Source: Cloeon dipterum (taxonomy: Eukaryota > Arthropoda > Insecta > Ephemeroptera > Baetidae). From it: DNA of 64,000 nucleotides. Position 1 is the stretch's first letter, and the number at the start of each line of letters is the position of its first letter. Shown here piece by piece: positions 25,640 to 38,723 of the stretch. The stretch is taken from the NCBI RefSeq assembly GCF_949628265.1, contig NC_088786.1, forward strand, positions 6,448,001 to 6,512,000, given 5' to 3'. Under the pieces are notes generated by a model that ran no database searches, was not told the DNA's origin, and saw nothing but the letters and a program-made list of their open reading frames with translations. A program made the position numbers and the translations under genes.

Positions 25640-27786
25640 TTATTTAAAGTCAACCAATTTATACTCTGAAATAAACTCAGATAATTTACGACAGCCTAGC
25701 TGTGTCAGTGTTTCTAATTCTAGCAAATAGCCACGTGAGGTCTGGAGAAAGCACTTACAAGAATTTTCGACTTTTCGAGTCACAATGCGTGTTCCGGGCA
25801 TGACTTCAACGTCAACTAAATTAGGGATCACCACAGAAGCATTTCTGATCAGGCTGCCCAAAGCTACAAAAAGCTTGATCCAATCTTCATCAATCTGCTC
25901 TTCCTCAGTTTGTTGATACGGATAAGAATTATTGCTTAGCATGTGGAAATGAAATGTGGTGAGATTTTTGAGGATTCTCTTATTGGCCACCAGTTTGGAC
26001 ACTTCTTCCATGTCAGTGACGTTGAAGTACCTGCCTTTCAATACCAACTTCTCCAGGTTGGTTGCTGCTGAGAGAATTTTTGAAAGACAAGCATTTCCAG
26101 AACTGCAACAATCGAAATAAAACATTAAAAATGAGATCATACGTTAAAGTTTTAAAGTTTCACCTTGTTGGTTTCCATTCCAATTCCTTCAAAGAGGGGT
26201 ATGGATTTGCAAATGGTATGGCGTCATCGGTGACTTTGGGAATTTTAACCAAACGAAGCGTCTCCAGATTGGGGCACGAAGCAAAAATGGTTTTAAATTC
26301 CAAGACGGTAATGTTTCTTGGAAGTTTTGACAAAATGAGCGTGTGCAAATTAGCCCCGTAGGTATTTAAAAATCTTGTCAGACTCGTAAATTGTTCCAGC
26401 TGCAGGCTCTTTATTTTCTTAAAGTGCATCATGGCCTCAATTTGTTTCTTCACAAGATCGGGATTGGCCAATTTTAACGTCTCCTGGATCTGCAAAACGA
26501 TATTTGTATATTTTATTATATTAATTCACAGTTAGTAAGCCAATGATTTTTTTACTGTCAGCATATTAAGAGAAATGATTTTTAGTTAAGAATGAACAGT
26601 TTTGAAATCGCAAACAAACCAAAAATTAATATAAACTGTTTGCGCCATTTTTTATGTGACGGCTTTGAACACAAATGGAGAATATAATACAAAATATTTA
26701 CCTTCAGATGAGTGACGTCAGGGAATTTGGAGCTCCAATCATATTCAGAGGGAATAGTGCTCAAGTGCTTAAGCGCCGAGGTGAGTCTCGGAAAATTCAA
26801 AATATTCTGGCTCTTGCACATGGCATTATCAGCATATTCTCTGACGACTTCAATATTTGGCAAATATTTGACGCACAGACCGTAGAGGTGGTCTTCAAAA
26901 GTTGAATAATGGGGTGAGCAGGAACAAGCTCCAATGGCGCGGAAAAGGAAAACTTTCAGCAGGCTAAAGGAGCTGTAAAATTTGTTGAGGTCCCCTTCCA
27001 AGCCTTCGCATGTGGACACGATGGTGACATCAATATGCGTCAGCTGCCGCAGCGTCGAGCAGATTTTTATCACGTCTGAATAGTAGACTGAACACAATTC
27101 CAGCTTGTTGAGCATTTTCATCTGGCAAATACTAGCCACTCCGCTATCTTCCAGAGCAACCACACCCAATGGCACTTCCGTTCTCAAAGTCAGGCTTTCT
27201 AGCTGTTCAGCGTAGCGAACAAGCCAATCCAAGAGCTATAAACATTAATTTATTTTATTTGAAAATATTCAGAAGACTTAAATCATACCATCAGGCGATG
27301 TATTTTCAACAGGTGTTTGGGGCAAAATGCGAATAAGTTGTCTAATATGACTTCTTTCGTCGCAATATCTTCCTCTGAGCTCAGCAAATTTTTAAAAACG
27401 ACAGTTCGCTGTGTGTGTCGAATCAAGTTCTCTTTATTATCATCCCACCCCTTCAGATCCATCAATGCTTTCAAGTATTTGACTCGTTTTTCAGGATCTG
27501 CATGAGAATCAGAATAAATTATAAATTCTCCGTTTAATGGTATCGAGACCAAAAGAGATTTACCCAGGTTTTTTAGACGACTTCCTCGGACGAATTGTGG
27601 GATATTCTCGACGAAATCCTTGACCTCGGTATCTTCCGTCTGAGCACGAAGAGCTCTAAGCCTATTTTGTGTCTGCTCCAAACCTGGATTTGGCAGCGTT
27701 ACTCCCATTGGGTATGTCCATGCTGAAAAATAAGATTAATTATATTTAAGAAAATTATTTGTCATTGAACTCTTACCTTGAGTCAT
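25640..27786 (-). CDS. LRR-D: leucine-rich-repeat protein, divergent N-terminus
   Basis: Six exons: 27786-27777 (a 10-nt first coding exon), 27722-27564, 27497-27289, 27235-26702, 26489-26164 and 26102-25640, giving 566 aa. The extra first intron is phase 1; the other four introns keep phases 1, 0, 0, 2. The start MTQAWTYPMGVTL is unlike the paralogues and no BC-box-like motif is visible. Homology resumes at RLKNLDPEKRVKYLKAL, where exon 3 is again 209 nt, exon 4 is 534 nt (as in LRR-B) and exon 5 is 326 nt (as in LRR-B). LRR-like segments include LNKLEL, LRQLTHIDV, LPNIEVV, LETLRLV and PSLKELEW; the C-terminus has GRYFNVTDM and LVDVEVMP. Intron 4 is 212 bp. If the family binds Elongin C, this member may have lost that ability (inference). 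Confidence 0.75.
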
Positions 27787-30240
27787 TTTGATGCTTTTAC
27801 TTGGCGCTTGAAGCTGACGAACGAGATTTAAAAAAATGTCACAGAGGACGAAAGTGACGTTCCGATCGCTCGGGTGTGTGGCCAGATGCTATATGAGAGT
27901 TACACGCAGCAAAAGAGGAAGAAGGATGCCCGAATTTCTCGAATGTGTAGAATAGCAAATGCATCGCATTTCCTTGATCAGCGACAGATATATTCGATGA
28001 ATTTACGGCATTTGCAGGAATGTATTGCTCCTGGATGCATTTTTTTTGAATAATTTTCACGGAATGTGTCCCTTTAAAAATCATGTTTAAATTTTGTAAT
28101 CAGATTAATTAAATGCTATCTTACCAAAAATTGTGTTTCTATAATTTTTTCATTTTAAAATTATTCTGTTTGATGGGTTTTTATGGTTTTTCCTTAAGAA
28201 GTCGATTTTAGGCAGTTTCTAAGTCGTGGTATTCATGGCATAAGTTTATTTCGAACAACTACGTTTCATATTTTTACCTTGGGAATACGCATTTTTACCA
28301 TTTCTTAGATGTTTTATTTTCTTGCAGCGTTTATTGCTAGTGTATTTTTCATAAGAGAAACATTTAAACTGCAACAATCTGATACTTTAAATTATACAAA
28401 AATTACCTTTAAGATTTGCTCTGGTGGCCTTCCATATAATTTGAAAATTTGTTCTTTTCTATTGCTAAGATAATTAATAAATTTGGCTCAGCCGGAATAT
28501 TTTTTTCAGCCCCAACAACAAAATGCACAGATTTCAAATTTGCAGTAATCATCAAATTAAAAAAGTTAGTTAAAAATGACTCAAAATTTTATATTTCCAA
28601 AAACCTCACAGAAGCCAATTTTTTTCGTTTTTGTAATGATTTTTGCAATTTTCTCGTGAGATAGTTTTGTTAAGTTTATAATCGTTGTATATGACTAAAC
28701 AATACGTCAATTCATTTGACTGATCTGCGACGGTTGAAAGCTCAAATATTTTTTTATTGCCTAAAATCCATTTTTTATTTTTATTTTTTTAAGCTACCCG
28801 CGTATTGTTTGAAAAAATCTGCAGATAAATAAATCAGTTTGACTGCATTAGTCTGCTAATCCACAGGCTCGTGTTTGTCAGCAGGAGGAAAAAGAGGAAA
28901 ATAGCCCTGAGCAGCCTTTTTCATCCGCCACGCTAACAAAATCACAAGAATGAATCTGGGCGAATATTTGTGTGTGTATTTTTTGTTATATTAACGGCCT
29001 GCGGCTGCATCGCGGAAGTAATCTGCGCGTGTCGCCGGCCAGCCGATGATAATCAAGCAAATTGAATTTGGCGCGGATCAGTGAACCCTTTTCGTACACC
29101 GCTTTCGCTCTCTTTCCCCGTTAGACGAATTTATAGGTTTCGTGCGTTATTTATCCTCTGGATTCGAGCAGAATTAATCTTGCCGACTGCCGTCTCTCTC
29201 TTCTTTCCTAATCTCTGTTATTGTTTATCCTCGTTGCCAGACAGAAAGGGACAGGAAAAGTACACTGCCGACGCACAGAATAATGTTGCGATGGAGTAGA
29301 TTTGTTTTCTTCTCTCAGGCCCGTTATTTTGTTATTTCTCTTGCTGCATGAGGCTATTTTTCTCATATCCAGAACGGACTTGTGTCGCTTTTTTAAACAA
29401 TGGTATGCGGAGACAAAAGTTCAATATTAGGCACGTGCAGCAGAAAAAAAGAGAAACTGAAGCAAAATAACGGAGAGGAAAATTAAATAACGTAGATAAA
29501 AACGGATCAGTAATTATTTGTAATTTTTATCCCAAAATGGCGAAACAATAAAACTCTCTGAAAAATTTCCTGTCAAATCGATTTCCTCGAAATGATCATA
29601 AAATAAAGAAGAGAATATTATAAAATTTAAGAGAAGACCTCTCAACTGACTTAAATTAAAGGGATAAAAAAGGAATCTTGGTATGCTCAAAAACGAATTC
29701 TTCTATATTTAGTAGCTTAAGCTGGGCATGCAGGAAAAGAAAAATTTGTAAAGGAATCTGAAGGAAATTCTAGACATTCCGGATATTTCTTCCAAAAACT
29801 TTATGCTTCTCCTTTGCAATTTCAGCAATTTAACCTATTTTCTTCTAAACTCGCCTTTTAGAATTCTTTCTAAGCCTTGTAATGAGACATGTTATCTATT
29901 TTAGTTATTATTGGGGGGTTTGAAATTTAACTGGGGACTCTAATTTAGGCTTATCAATTTAATTATAAAAAAAATCGATGAAATCAATATTTCTCCGTCG
30001 AAATGTTTACGTTCTCCTTGACAAGATGCTGTTTAAATTTCAATGTGAAAGCACGGAAGCCTTTAAAATGAAAAGTTTTTTAATGGTTAATAGTAATTTT
30101 AGGACAATTTATTGTTTATGAATTGTCACTTTATCCATTACATTCGACCTAATATTTTAAATGAAATCAGTGTTGCGATTTTTCCACTATTGCAAGCTCA
30201 TTGACCCATAAAAACTGCGACGGCATCGTCAATAAACCGC
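27787..30240. other. Intergenic DNA, no gene seen
   Basis: Holds the LRR-D promoter region. An 81-codon minus-strand frame at 28084-27839 has no homologue among the other spacers and is not called. AT-rich from 28080 to 28870, with CpG-rich patches at about 28860-29080 and around 29090-29280. No transposon ends seen. Confidence 0.45.
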
Positions 30241-33200
30241 CGCTTCCGAGATTCCACGATTAAATAAGTGTCGCAGCAGCGAAGGCGGCGGCGGCGGCGA
30301 AGAAGAATAAAAGACTTTTGTTTGTGTCGAGGTCGGTTGGCGGGGTCGTCGTCGGTCTCATCTGCGACGTGTTTGGCGTGGTTGATGCCCTCTCAATAGA
30401 AATAGGTCGAAGGTCACTATCATATCATCGACACGGAGTGTTAACTCGCACAATTGGATTACAGCAGCGCGGCGCGCAGCTCCTTGTCTGTGCCTCGAAT
30501 TACGATTACGACTGTGTATGCAGCCGCGAGATGCACTTTTTACGACGCGACGGCCTAGCTTTTTACGACGAATGGACTCGGTGTTATTTGCATTTCTCGT
30601 CGGCAGCCGCCGAATTGAATTTTTATTTTATTGCGGTCCTCGAGTGGCTAAACGGCCGGCCGCTCGGACGCGAGGGAGAAACCCCTCGTTTTATTTGGTA
30701 TTCAAAGCAGCGCCCTTTTACGACGCAAATCTGCCCATTTCGGGCGTCAAAACAAGAATAACCCCCGATATATTTAATGCTGCTGCCTCTCGTCTGCATT
30801 TATTGCAAATGGCGAATAAAAAGCTGCCGGCTAGGGAGTAATTTGCTGCACTGGCGAATGAATCGGATTAAAAATTTCCAAGCGAATCGAATTTTCTGCC
30901 GCACGTAGAGTTTATTTCCATTCACGGAGACCTTTCAGCACGCGGTTTTTGATTTGCATGCATTTGAATAATAAAAAATGAAAAGGAGCTGTCTACCCAG
31001 CTCAATCCGGCCAATTCAGCGGACGCGCAGATTGCTTTTTCCAGATCAGCTAATATTCCAATTACAATATAAATACACACACGCGCGCGCGCGCTCCAGA
31101 GAGACTCTATTTCGCTGCTAAATAAAAAAAAATGCTCGCCTCACTCTAAACTACCCATATCTGTTTTATATTCCACGCCAAAACCAGCTGGAGCTTTTTG
31201 ATGCTTGCGAAAAACGAATGGTTTCGGGCCAGCCAATTAGTTTGTTGAATAAAAAAACCTGGAATCACTGCAGACGCAAAAGGCTGAGCGTTCGAACTGG
31301 TCAATGGTGATTTCAGAGAAAATTTTCACCGCCTCTCATTCAGGACATTAAATTGACCGTGAAAAATATTTACACCGGGGTTTTTGCAAGGAGTTAAAAA
31401 ATATTATATAATAAATGTTGGTTATTATAATTAAGCAATTAAAAAAACTGTTTACTCTGCGTGCGGCGCGTGGGATTGATTTTTCGATTTTTAAAAACAA
31501 TTTAAAACCAGAATTATCCTAAAAACTTACCAATATTTGGTCGGGATTTTTTCGCTTAAGAACTGCTGACGGTAGTATGTGCACATCTTTCCTTTTGACA
31601 AAGTAAAATCATGATTTACAGTAGTAAAATATAGTTTAAAATAATTTTGGTTCCGGAAATTAAATTGGAAAACAATTATTTGAACATCATTCCAGTGTGT
31701 AGAAATTATTTTATTGTAAGGTAAACCCTTAAATCAAATTTGTAGAATTCTATGCATTATTTTCTTTAATGTACCAACGCATATCTCATTATATTTATTA
31801 TTAAATATTTTAATCATAAGCCCACCCAAAATCTCACCTTTTTCTGCAGTCATTTGCAAAGAAAATAAGGTTTTTTTTTTAAAATTTATTCACGAGATAG
31901 ACATTGTGTTTTAATGTTTAAAATATTATCAACCAGATGAATAAAGTTAGAATTTTAAAATCTTTGGCTCTTTCCTAACGTTTTGAAATTTTTTAAAGTA
32001 CGCACACCCTCTTAAAATCAATTGGTAATTTATTAAACCCCTTATTCCTTATTTATAATTTCAGAACTATCCAGAGGAATAAAATGAGGGTTAATTTTTT
32101 GTTGTTGCGTACGAATCATGAGAACCCCTCAAAAGTGTTGAGAAAAATATCGGCAAAGAGGCCGAGAAAAGGAGAGATTTTCACATCAAGCTCTCTGGCA
32201 TTTTGCATTTTGTAGAGAGGGAGTATAAAAAAGACAGCACCGGAATGCAGAAAGGCACAAGTGCATAATTCAAGTCGGGCGGCGCGCTCACAAATCAAAA
32301 TTTTTAGTCGGGCGGGAAAGGCGCGAGGCGCGCGCTGATGACCTTAACTAACTAATTTAGCTAGTTTTTGCCCGGCGGCCATCAGCAGGCGGGTGAGAAG
32401 CCACTTTTCAAATTAAGCAGACTGATAACAGCACGGCACACAGCTGCTCAGAAGCAGAGAAAGGCAGGCCTTTTTAAAATTTATCGCCCCTGCTGGCTCT
32501 TTCGCTTCAAATTTAATGAGAGGACCCACGGCGCGCGCAAGCAGCCACCCAAGCAAGCACTGATATATTATTTTGCACCAAACTTGCGCTTGGCTTGCAC
32601 CACACTATACCATAGAGTGTGGCCCTTTTTCATTTTACGAGCAGACTGCGGACGAAACACACGCAACTTTCGCCCGGCCGTCGTTTTACAGATTGCCATT
32701 GCGCGCCCTTAATTGTGTGTCGCCCCTTCGAAGCATCAAAAGTCTCGCAGGCCTCCTTAATGACACGTATACTCCTTCTCTTGGATAAAATATGCGCGTG
32801 CAGAGGTTATTAATAAACTGACAATTAGCTGAGTTAGGCAAAATAAACTGAAGGGGTGCGCTTTTTCTTTCAAGTGTTGTTTTTCCCCTAATACCATCAA
32901 GATATCGACCTAAAAGAGGGTCGAAAATAATTTTCTTACTTGAAAATCATGAATTTCGCGTCTTATGACGTTGAAAAGGGTGGAAAGTTAGTAAATTTTC
33001 ATAAATATGAAGTGTTTCGATCGACCTTCAATATTTCTGAAGCTGAATAAATGGTAGCCAATCAAATTTGCCGAAAATATTCAAGATACACCATTATAAT
33101 ATTGAATAAAATGCGATATTCGACTAAATATTTGCTTGCTGAATGGAATTAAAATCAATAAATGAAGCCCAAATACCCTTTTTGTTATATTCCAAATATC

Positions 33201-33804
33201 CACTCAGGTATTTCATGAATGTGAGCATGATACCGTGAGCATGAACCGTGACGAAGATACGGGACTTTTAAATTACTAAATCCCTTTTTTTATTTTTTTA
33301 CAATTGAATAAAAAAATCAGCTGCATATATTGAATACAGAATATTCAAGGCAATTTATTTATAGTTTTTCTCCCTAATAATATCAAAGTTTTTGTTGACA
33401 TGGATGATTTTTGAACTAAAAACTAAACAAAAACTGTTTTTTAATTGTAAAAAAACAGCTGCTAAACACTGAAGCAGCAGCAAGAAAATTTTTGACAACC
33501 TTGTGCGTCTTCCTCCATTACCTTCAATCATCAGTTTTTACGAGTGCTTAAATGATTTATAATACATAGTATGTGGATCTCGTGTCGATAGTCTTGTGAC
33601 AATTGCGGAAATTCTTAAAAAAAAAAAAATGAAAATGTCTAACAATTTTCCCTGCTTTAGTATATGTACCAATCCTCTTTAAATCAGTCGGAAAATTCAG
33701 TGGCAGTTGATTAAAAGCCGAATTGAAAATTGTTGCGTGTTCCGGCGGGTAGGCGGGAAAAATCTCTGTGCCATGATTCACTTCATTATTTCGTCCCTGG
33801 TGAG

Positions 33805-33810
<6 letters not shown>
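30241..33810. other. Intergenic DNA with CpG-rich patches, no gene seen
   Basis: CpG-rich patches span about 30200-30860 and 32260-32720. At 31074-31094 an alternating purine-pyrimidine run (CACACACG then CGCGCGC) has the composition that favours Z-DNA. The longest open frame here (30318-30761, plus, 147 codons) begins with TTG, has one internal Met and no recognisable domain. The remainder is AT-rich. Confidence 0.45.

Positions 33811-33844
<34 letters not shown>
33811..33844 (+). repeat. (TG)n microsatellite
   Basis: A pure TG dinucleotide run of about 17 units, followed by TGTGCAG. It produces low-complexity open frames on both strands. Confidence 0.95.
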
Positions 33845-33847
<3 letters not shown>

Positions 33848-36090
33848 AATGTAGTTGTGTGTTTGCGCACGTGTTGTGTGATTTCATGTAGATTTTCGCG
33901 CAACGCGAACATGAATTTATTCATTTGCAGCGGGCGTTTTCCTGTACCCAAGAGATATTGGTGACTCGCGCACGTCAGCGTGGTTAATAATGCGAAATCC
34001 ATACACCGAAATTTATGTAATGGGCAGAATAATGCCTGCCTCTGCCGAAAAGTGACGAGCGCTGTTTTTTGTATGTCGACTGATAATTTTAGCCGTGCAC
34101 ATTTTGCTTATTAATTTTTTGTTTGCTCTTTTTGCACTTTAGATTTTGAACTGTAAAACTGGCTGCAAAAAATACACAGACGTTTTGGACTGAAAAAAAC
34201 TTTTTCTCCTGTCCTAAATCAAGACAACACAGAGGAATTGTATTCATTGTGCAATATTGCTTATTAATTTTGGCTTCCTATTAGTGGCGACGTTTTTTTG
34301 CGAGCAATAGGTTTTAGCTGGTTTTCTTCGCATCTATATAACTAAATTTAAAGTTTTTCGATTGAATCGATTGGAATTACATTTTTCTGAAATTAATTAT
34401 ATTAATTAATACTTCTCAGGATTTCAATAAAATTAAAATTTTGAAAAAGTTACATAACCAGGTTACGTACTACTTTGATAAAGTCAATTGATATGTTCCA
34501 GTAATTTCCCTAATATTTAAAATAAAAAATAGTAATTTTGTGCTGTGAAATATGCAATAAAATTAATAAAATAAATTATTCTATTTTTTAAAAATTTGCA
34601 AACTAAAATTATAAAATTTGTAATATTGAAAAAAAAATTTTATAATGTTTTAATTTAAAAAAAAAATAAAGTTTTACGTTGTAAAATTTTTTAATTTGTT
34701 TAAAAAATACTAAACTTGTATTATTTTTTTAAAACTAAAACAAATTAAACATATTTTGTTTATCTTAGAACACTTGTCTTACCGTGTCGGATAAGGATAA
34801 TCGTCATTAAACCATAAATGCGAGGGCTGGAAGTTGACACACGAAACCTTTTTTCATAATACCAAACACTATTATTTTTATTTTTAGCTATATAAGATAA
34901 TTTGAAACAATCAGCCTAGCTTTGCTAAAAATAAATAGAATCATACTGCTCCGACCGCAGAGGCCTAAATTTTGCTTTCTCAAGCAAAACTAAAATTTAT
35001 CACCGCGCGTCTATTCACAGAAAATCCATTCGTTCTAGCGAGAAAGCAATCTACAAAGTTTTCAGCCGCTGAGCAAATATATAATTTTTGCCCGAGCGAT
35101 GCAAACTTGCTCTCGACAAACTCTGCGTTCCGATTTGCAGAAAAGCAACTTTCCCTAAAACGGGCAGATTGGATTTATTTGTGCTCGAAGGAGCGGCACA
35201 ATTCGCCTGATGCGATATTGATTCCTTTCATCACACGCGACAGAGACGCACGCTGCGTGTGTGTATCGCGATTGAGACGCACACGCTGCGGTTTTCCGAA
35301 AGCAGCGAGATGCAGTCAGAATAAAGCGAAAGCAGATGCCTCGCTCGTAAAACCGGCGCCACCTGCTTGCAGAACGAACACGCCGGTGAATCGTGCCTCC
35401 GGCCTCAGGCAGCAAGCTTGTCAAGGGTTCAAGACAAGCGATGAGAGGAGGACGAAGCGCTCGCAAACTTCTATAGAACCTAATTCAATAAGCTTGATCG
35501 GCGCTCTCTTCGGTCAGGATTGACGGCTTGTTTGCACGAACTTGCTAATAATTTATAGATGTCTGAAGAATTTAAATAAAAATGTGCTGATAAAATATCG
35601 ATTTCTTCAGTCCTTTGGTACATTTTTAAGATTTACGGAGGCTCGTTTTTTCAATAAATATAGAAGGAGTTTTATACTTTTCTTTTATTTAACAGAACAG
35701 ACCACTGTTTAAGTATGGTTTGGGATTTATTTAGGGGTCTTTCGGAAGAATTTCTGAACCAAACAATAAAACTTTTATTTCCAAAATTTTCATTTTCCGG
35801 GGGGGGGGATAAGTCTTTACTTTCTAACAAGTATGAAAATCATTAGTGTCCAGCAAGTTTCTAATAATTAGGAATCCAGATTTTGTGATATCCTGAAAAT
35901 CAAGCGAAAAGCTTAAACTGAAGCTCGCAACTTGTCTTTTGCAGGATTTCCAAGAAAATCGGCTTCAAAGTTTGTACGAGTTTCAAGCAGAAAGCGCACT
36001 AAGTGCTTTCTGGAATTCGAGATTATTCAATAGGTATAATCATTTTTCTCTCGCAATCTTTACACTGCCTCTAGATAAAAGATAAACTTA
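33845..36090. other. Intergenic DNA, no gene seen
   Basis: Very AT-rich at 34370-34770. A CpG-rich patch at about 34970-35530 contains the window's longest unassigned open frame (183 codons, plus strand). It starts with TTG, contains no internal ATG codon, and shows no domain. A run of 10 G lies at 35799-35808. Confidence 0.45.
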
Positions 36091-36327
36091 AGTGCTTTGC
36101 GCGGGTACTAATTTTCAACCCAAACCCGCACCGAACCCGCTTATTTTGAACCGCACCCAAACAGCACCCATATCTTTTTCGAAATTTGAACCCGCACCCG
36201 TACCAAACCGCACTACGCCAAACCGCCATATTGGATTTGCAAAATCTGGACCCGCACCCGCGGGTTTGGTGCGGGTTTTGCGGGTTCAACCCTCAAACCC
36301 GCGACCCCTGCAGAGCACTAAAACTTA
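36083..36327. mobile_element. hAT-like MITE with 8-bp target duplication
   Basis: The element at 36091-36319 (229 bp) begins AGTGCTTTGCGCGGGT and ends ACCCGCGACCCCTGCAGAGCACT, so the termini are inverted (AGTGCTYTGC then GCGGGT). It is flanked by TAAACTTA (36083-36090) and AAAACTTA (36320-36327), an 8-bp direct repeat with one mismatch. The interior is made of degenerate AACCCGCACC units, and near the right side CCCGCACC faces GGTGCGGG as a stem. The 8-bp duplication and this TIR style suggest the hAT superfamily. No transposase is present. Confidence 0.75.
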
Positions 36328-37494
36328 TATATAGCGATACTTTTTGCTTTTCAGCCAGTAGTAAACAATTCTATAAAAGTCTCAGTTTTTGTGTATATTT
36401 ACTCTTCATTTAGATGCACTTTGATATACAAAGACCAAAATTTTTACAGTAATAAATATGATGGTTCAAGTTAACATAAAAATTAAAAGGTTTCTTGTTA
36501 AATAGCTCGTCTAATTGTAAGGGTTGATATTAGTTTATTTCCGGGTGGTTTGACGTGTTTTATAGCAAAAGTAGAAATAACCCTCATTTACAGAATGTAT
36601 TCCTCTTCTTACCTTCAAATAAATTCTTATTTTAGAATTTCCTCGGACATTTCCCAGGTTTTTTTTATTTATGGTCTGGAAAACATTCGATTTTATAAGG
36701 AAAATATTTCCAGAGAAACTTTTTGCAGTTTGAGTGGCAGCTAAATTAAGGTTTCAAAGCAAATTTTAGATTTTGCCCCTTATTCGAGTTGATTTTTGGA
36801 AAATAAAAAGTATAGATTAATTTGGTTTAGCCCCCAAAATCAAACCTGTTGTGAATTTTCAATAAATTCACAATAATTTTGATTTCAATTGTTGATTTCC
36901 TTAGCAAAACGCTTATGTATTTGACAAGCCTATTCATAGAGCTCCACAAGGTTTTGTTATTTTCATGATAAAAGTAAACAGTAAATTGGGCACTGAATCC
37001 ACACCCTTTATATTTCAGTCTAGAGTGAAGGGGTCTTAAATAATTTATCTCCCTGTCGTAATGAATAAACTTCATATAGCGCAAAGCTCCTCTGCGAGTG
37101 CTACAATCGCAAGGCTTTTACGCGCACAGAGAGTTTTCTGGGGCGGCAATAATTTCTTGTGCTGTATTTCAGGCAACGACCGCGCGGATATATATAAAAA
37201 AACGCGCGTACACATTCTTCTAGAAGCGCGTGTCAAAGTGTTTTACGGGCTTCAAAGTGGGCGAAAACAAGCGGAGGAAAACAATTTTCACCACGGTAGC
37301 GGGGTGCAGAGGGAGGGAAAGGGGTTGCTTCTCCGCGGTGGCGGAAAGAAACACTTGTTGGTGAGCGGTGGAAAAATAATTGCTCTCAATATCGCCTGTT
37401 TACCAAGCGCAGGGAATGAAAAGAACAATTTCCTCGCGGTAACGGGCGCAATCATTGTTTCATGCCCGAGCATTCACCACGCAAAAGAGAAAAG

Positions 37495-37496
<2 letters not shown>
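36328..37496. other. Intergenic DNA, no gene seen
   Basis: AT-rich to about 37060, then a CpG-rich patch to about 37350. A 198-codon plus-strand frame (37061-37657) has an ATG in the AT-rich part but reads through the CT microsatellite and has no recognisable domain, so it is treated as chance. Confidence 0.45.

Positions 37497-37583
<87 letters not shown>
37497..37583 (+). repeat. (TC)n microsatellite
   Basis: About 43 uninterrupted TC units. It creates long serine/leucine frames on the plus strand and arginine/glutamate frames on the minus strand, which should not be annotated as proteins. Confidence 0.97.
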
Positions 37584-37585
<2 letters not shown>

Positions 37586-38723
37586 CTGGTGCACACACAC
37601 AGGCCGCCATCGATCGTCGTCATCTGCTCTTTCAAGTGCCATTTTCTCCGTCCATAAAGCGCCATTCCGTATGTAAAGGTGAAGAAATAAGAGCTGCTGC
37701 CGAGAAAGGAAGAATTGCTGCGCCGCTCGCTCTCGTTCAATGCCCAGGAGTGTGCTGCAGAGAGCGCTCGAGTGACGCGAAAATAAGGAGAAAAAGCAGT
37801 CTGCACATCTGCACATACATATGCAACACAATCAGCGCGCCGCCGACGCATTGGATGGAATTCATACATTTATCGATTTCCGACTCTGCTCGAGCAATAA
37901 AGCTGGATTTTTTCTCCTTGATGATTTGATCTCATCATAGTTCTATTGTGATAAATCTCTCTGCCAGTATAAATCAACAATGACACATAAAATATTCCTT
38001 TTTGCTGCAAAACGTCGTATTTCCAATGGATAAAAAAGCGAAGGAATTTATACATATTTGTAAATTCTTTGGTTTTTTCCATTAATTAGTTGGCAGCCAC
38101 AAAACACTGAGAAATCACTTTGAAGGCATTTAAATATTTTAAAATTTAATTATGAAAGCCGCACATTCTTCATTTTATTTCAAGCAGAAAGTAAAGCCAT
38201 TTTGAAATTTCCTTTTTTTTAACATTAATTTCATATAAAAACAATAAATTTATCCATGAACTGCCCTCGAATAAGTGGTAAAAACGAGGTACTGGAATAT
38301 GGAATAATGAGCGAGCAATGCTGTGTGCCTTTAATACTAAAAAAATATAAGCCGCACCTTCTTGAAACCATGCTAAAAAGGAATCTAAGATTTGTAATAG
38401 GAATATACATGAATCTGGATGGAAAAAATATTGATAAACCAATTTCTCAAAAATATTTAAAATCCCTTTACAGAAATGTAGCATTGAAATTTTGACCTGA
38501 TTTTAACAAGGAAATTTTCAAGAGAATATTATTCCTAAAATCATTATGATTTTAATATCTCTGCAATTAGGAATTTAAAAAAAATGCAAAATAATTCGTT
38601 ACATGGCTGTTTGGCTTTATTTGATTCTCATTAGTCAAATTTAAAAAAATGCATGGTTGTAAAAGATATGCTGTAAAAAGAGTTAAGACAGTTTTCGCAA
38701 CATACAAAAATGTATATGCGATT
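37584..38723. other. Intergenic DNA 3' of BTB-1, no gene seen
   Basis: GC-richer to about 37870, then AT-rich up to the BTB-1 stop codon. No gene or repeat recognised. Confidence 0.45.

Noticed and set aside
30318..30761. 147-codon plus-strand open frame
   Set aside because: TTG start, composition follows the CpG-rich patch, and no recognisable domain or splice partners.
34972..35523. 183-codon plus-strand open frame
   Set aside because: It starts with TTG, has no internal ATG, lies in a CpG-rich patch where stops are rare, has a good-sized open frame on the other strand as well, and shows no domain.
37061..37929. Serine/leucine-rich and arginine/glutamate-rich frames
   Set aside because: They are the translation of the (TC)n microsatellite at 37497-37583 in different frames.
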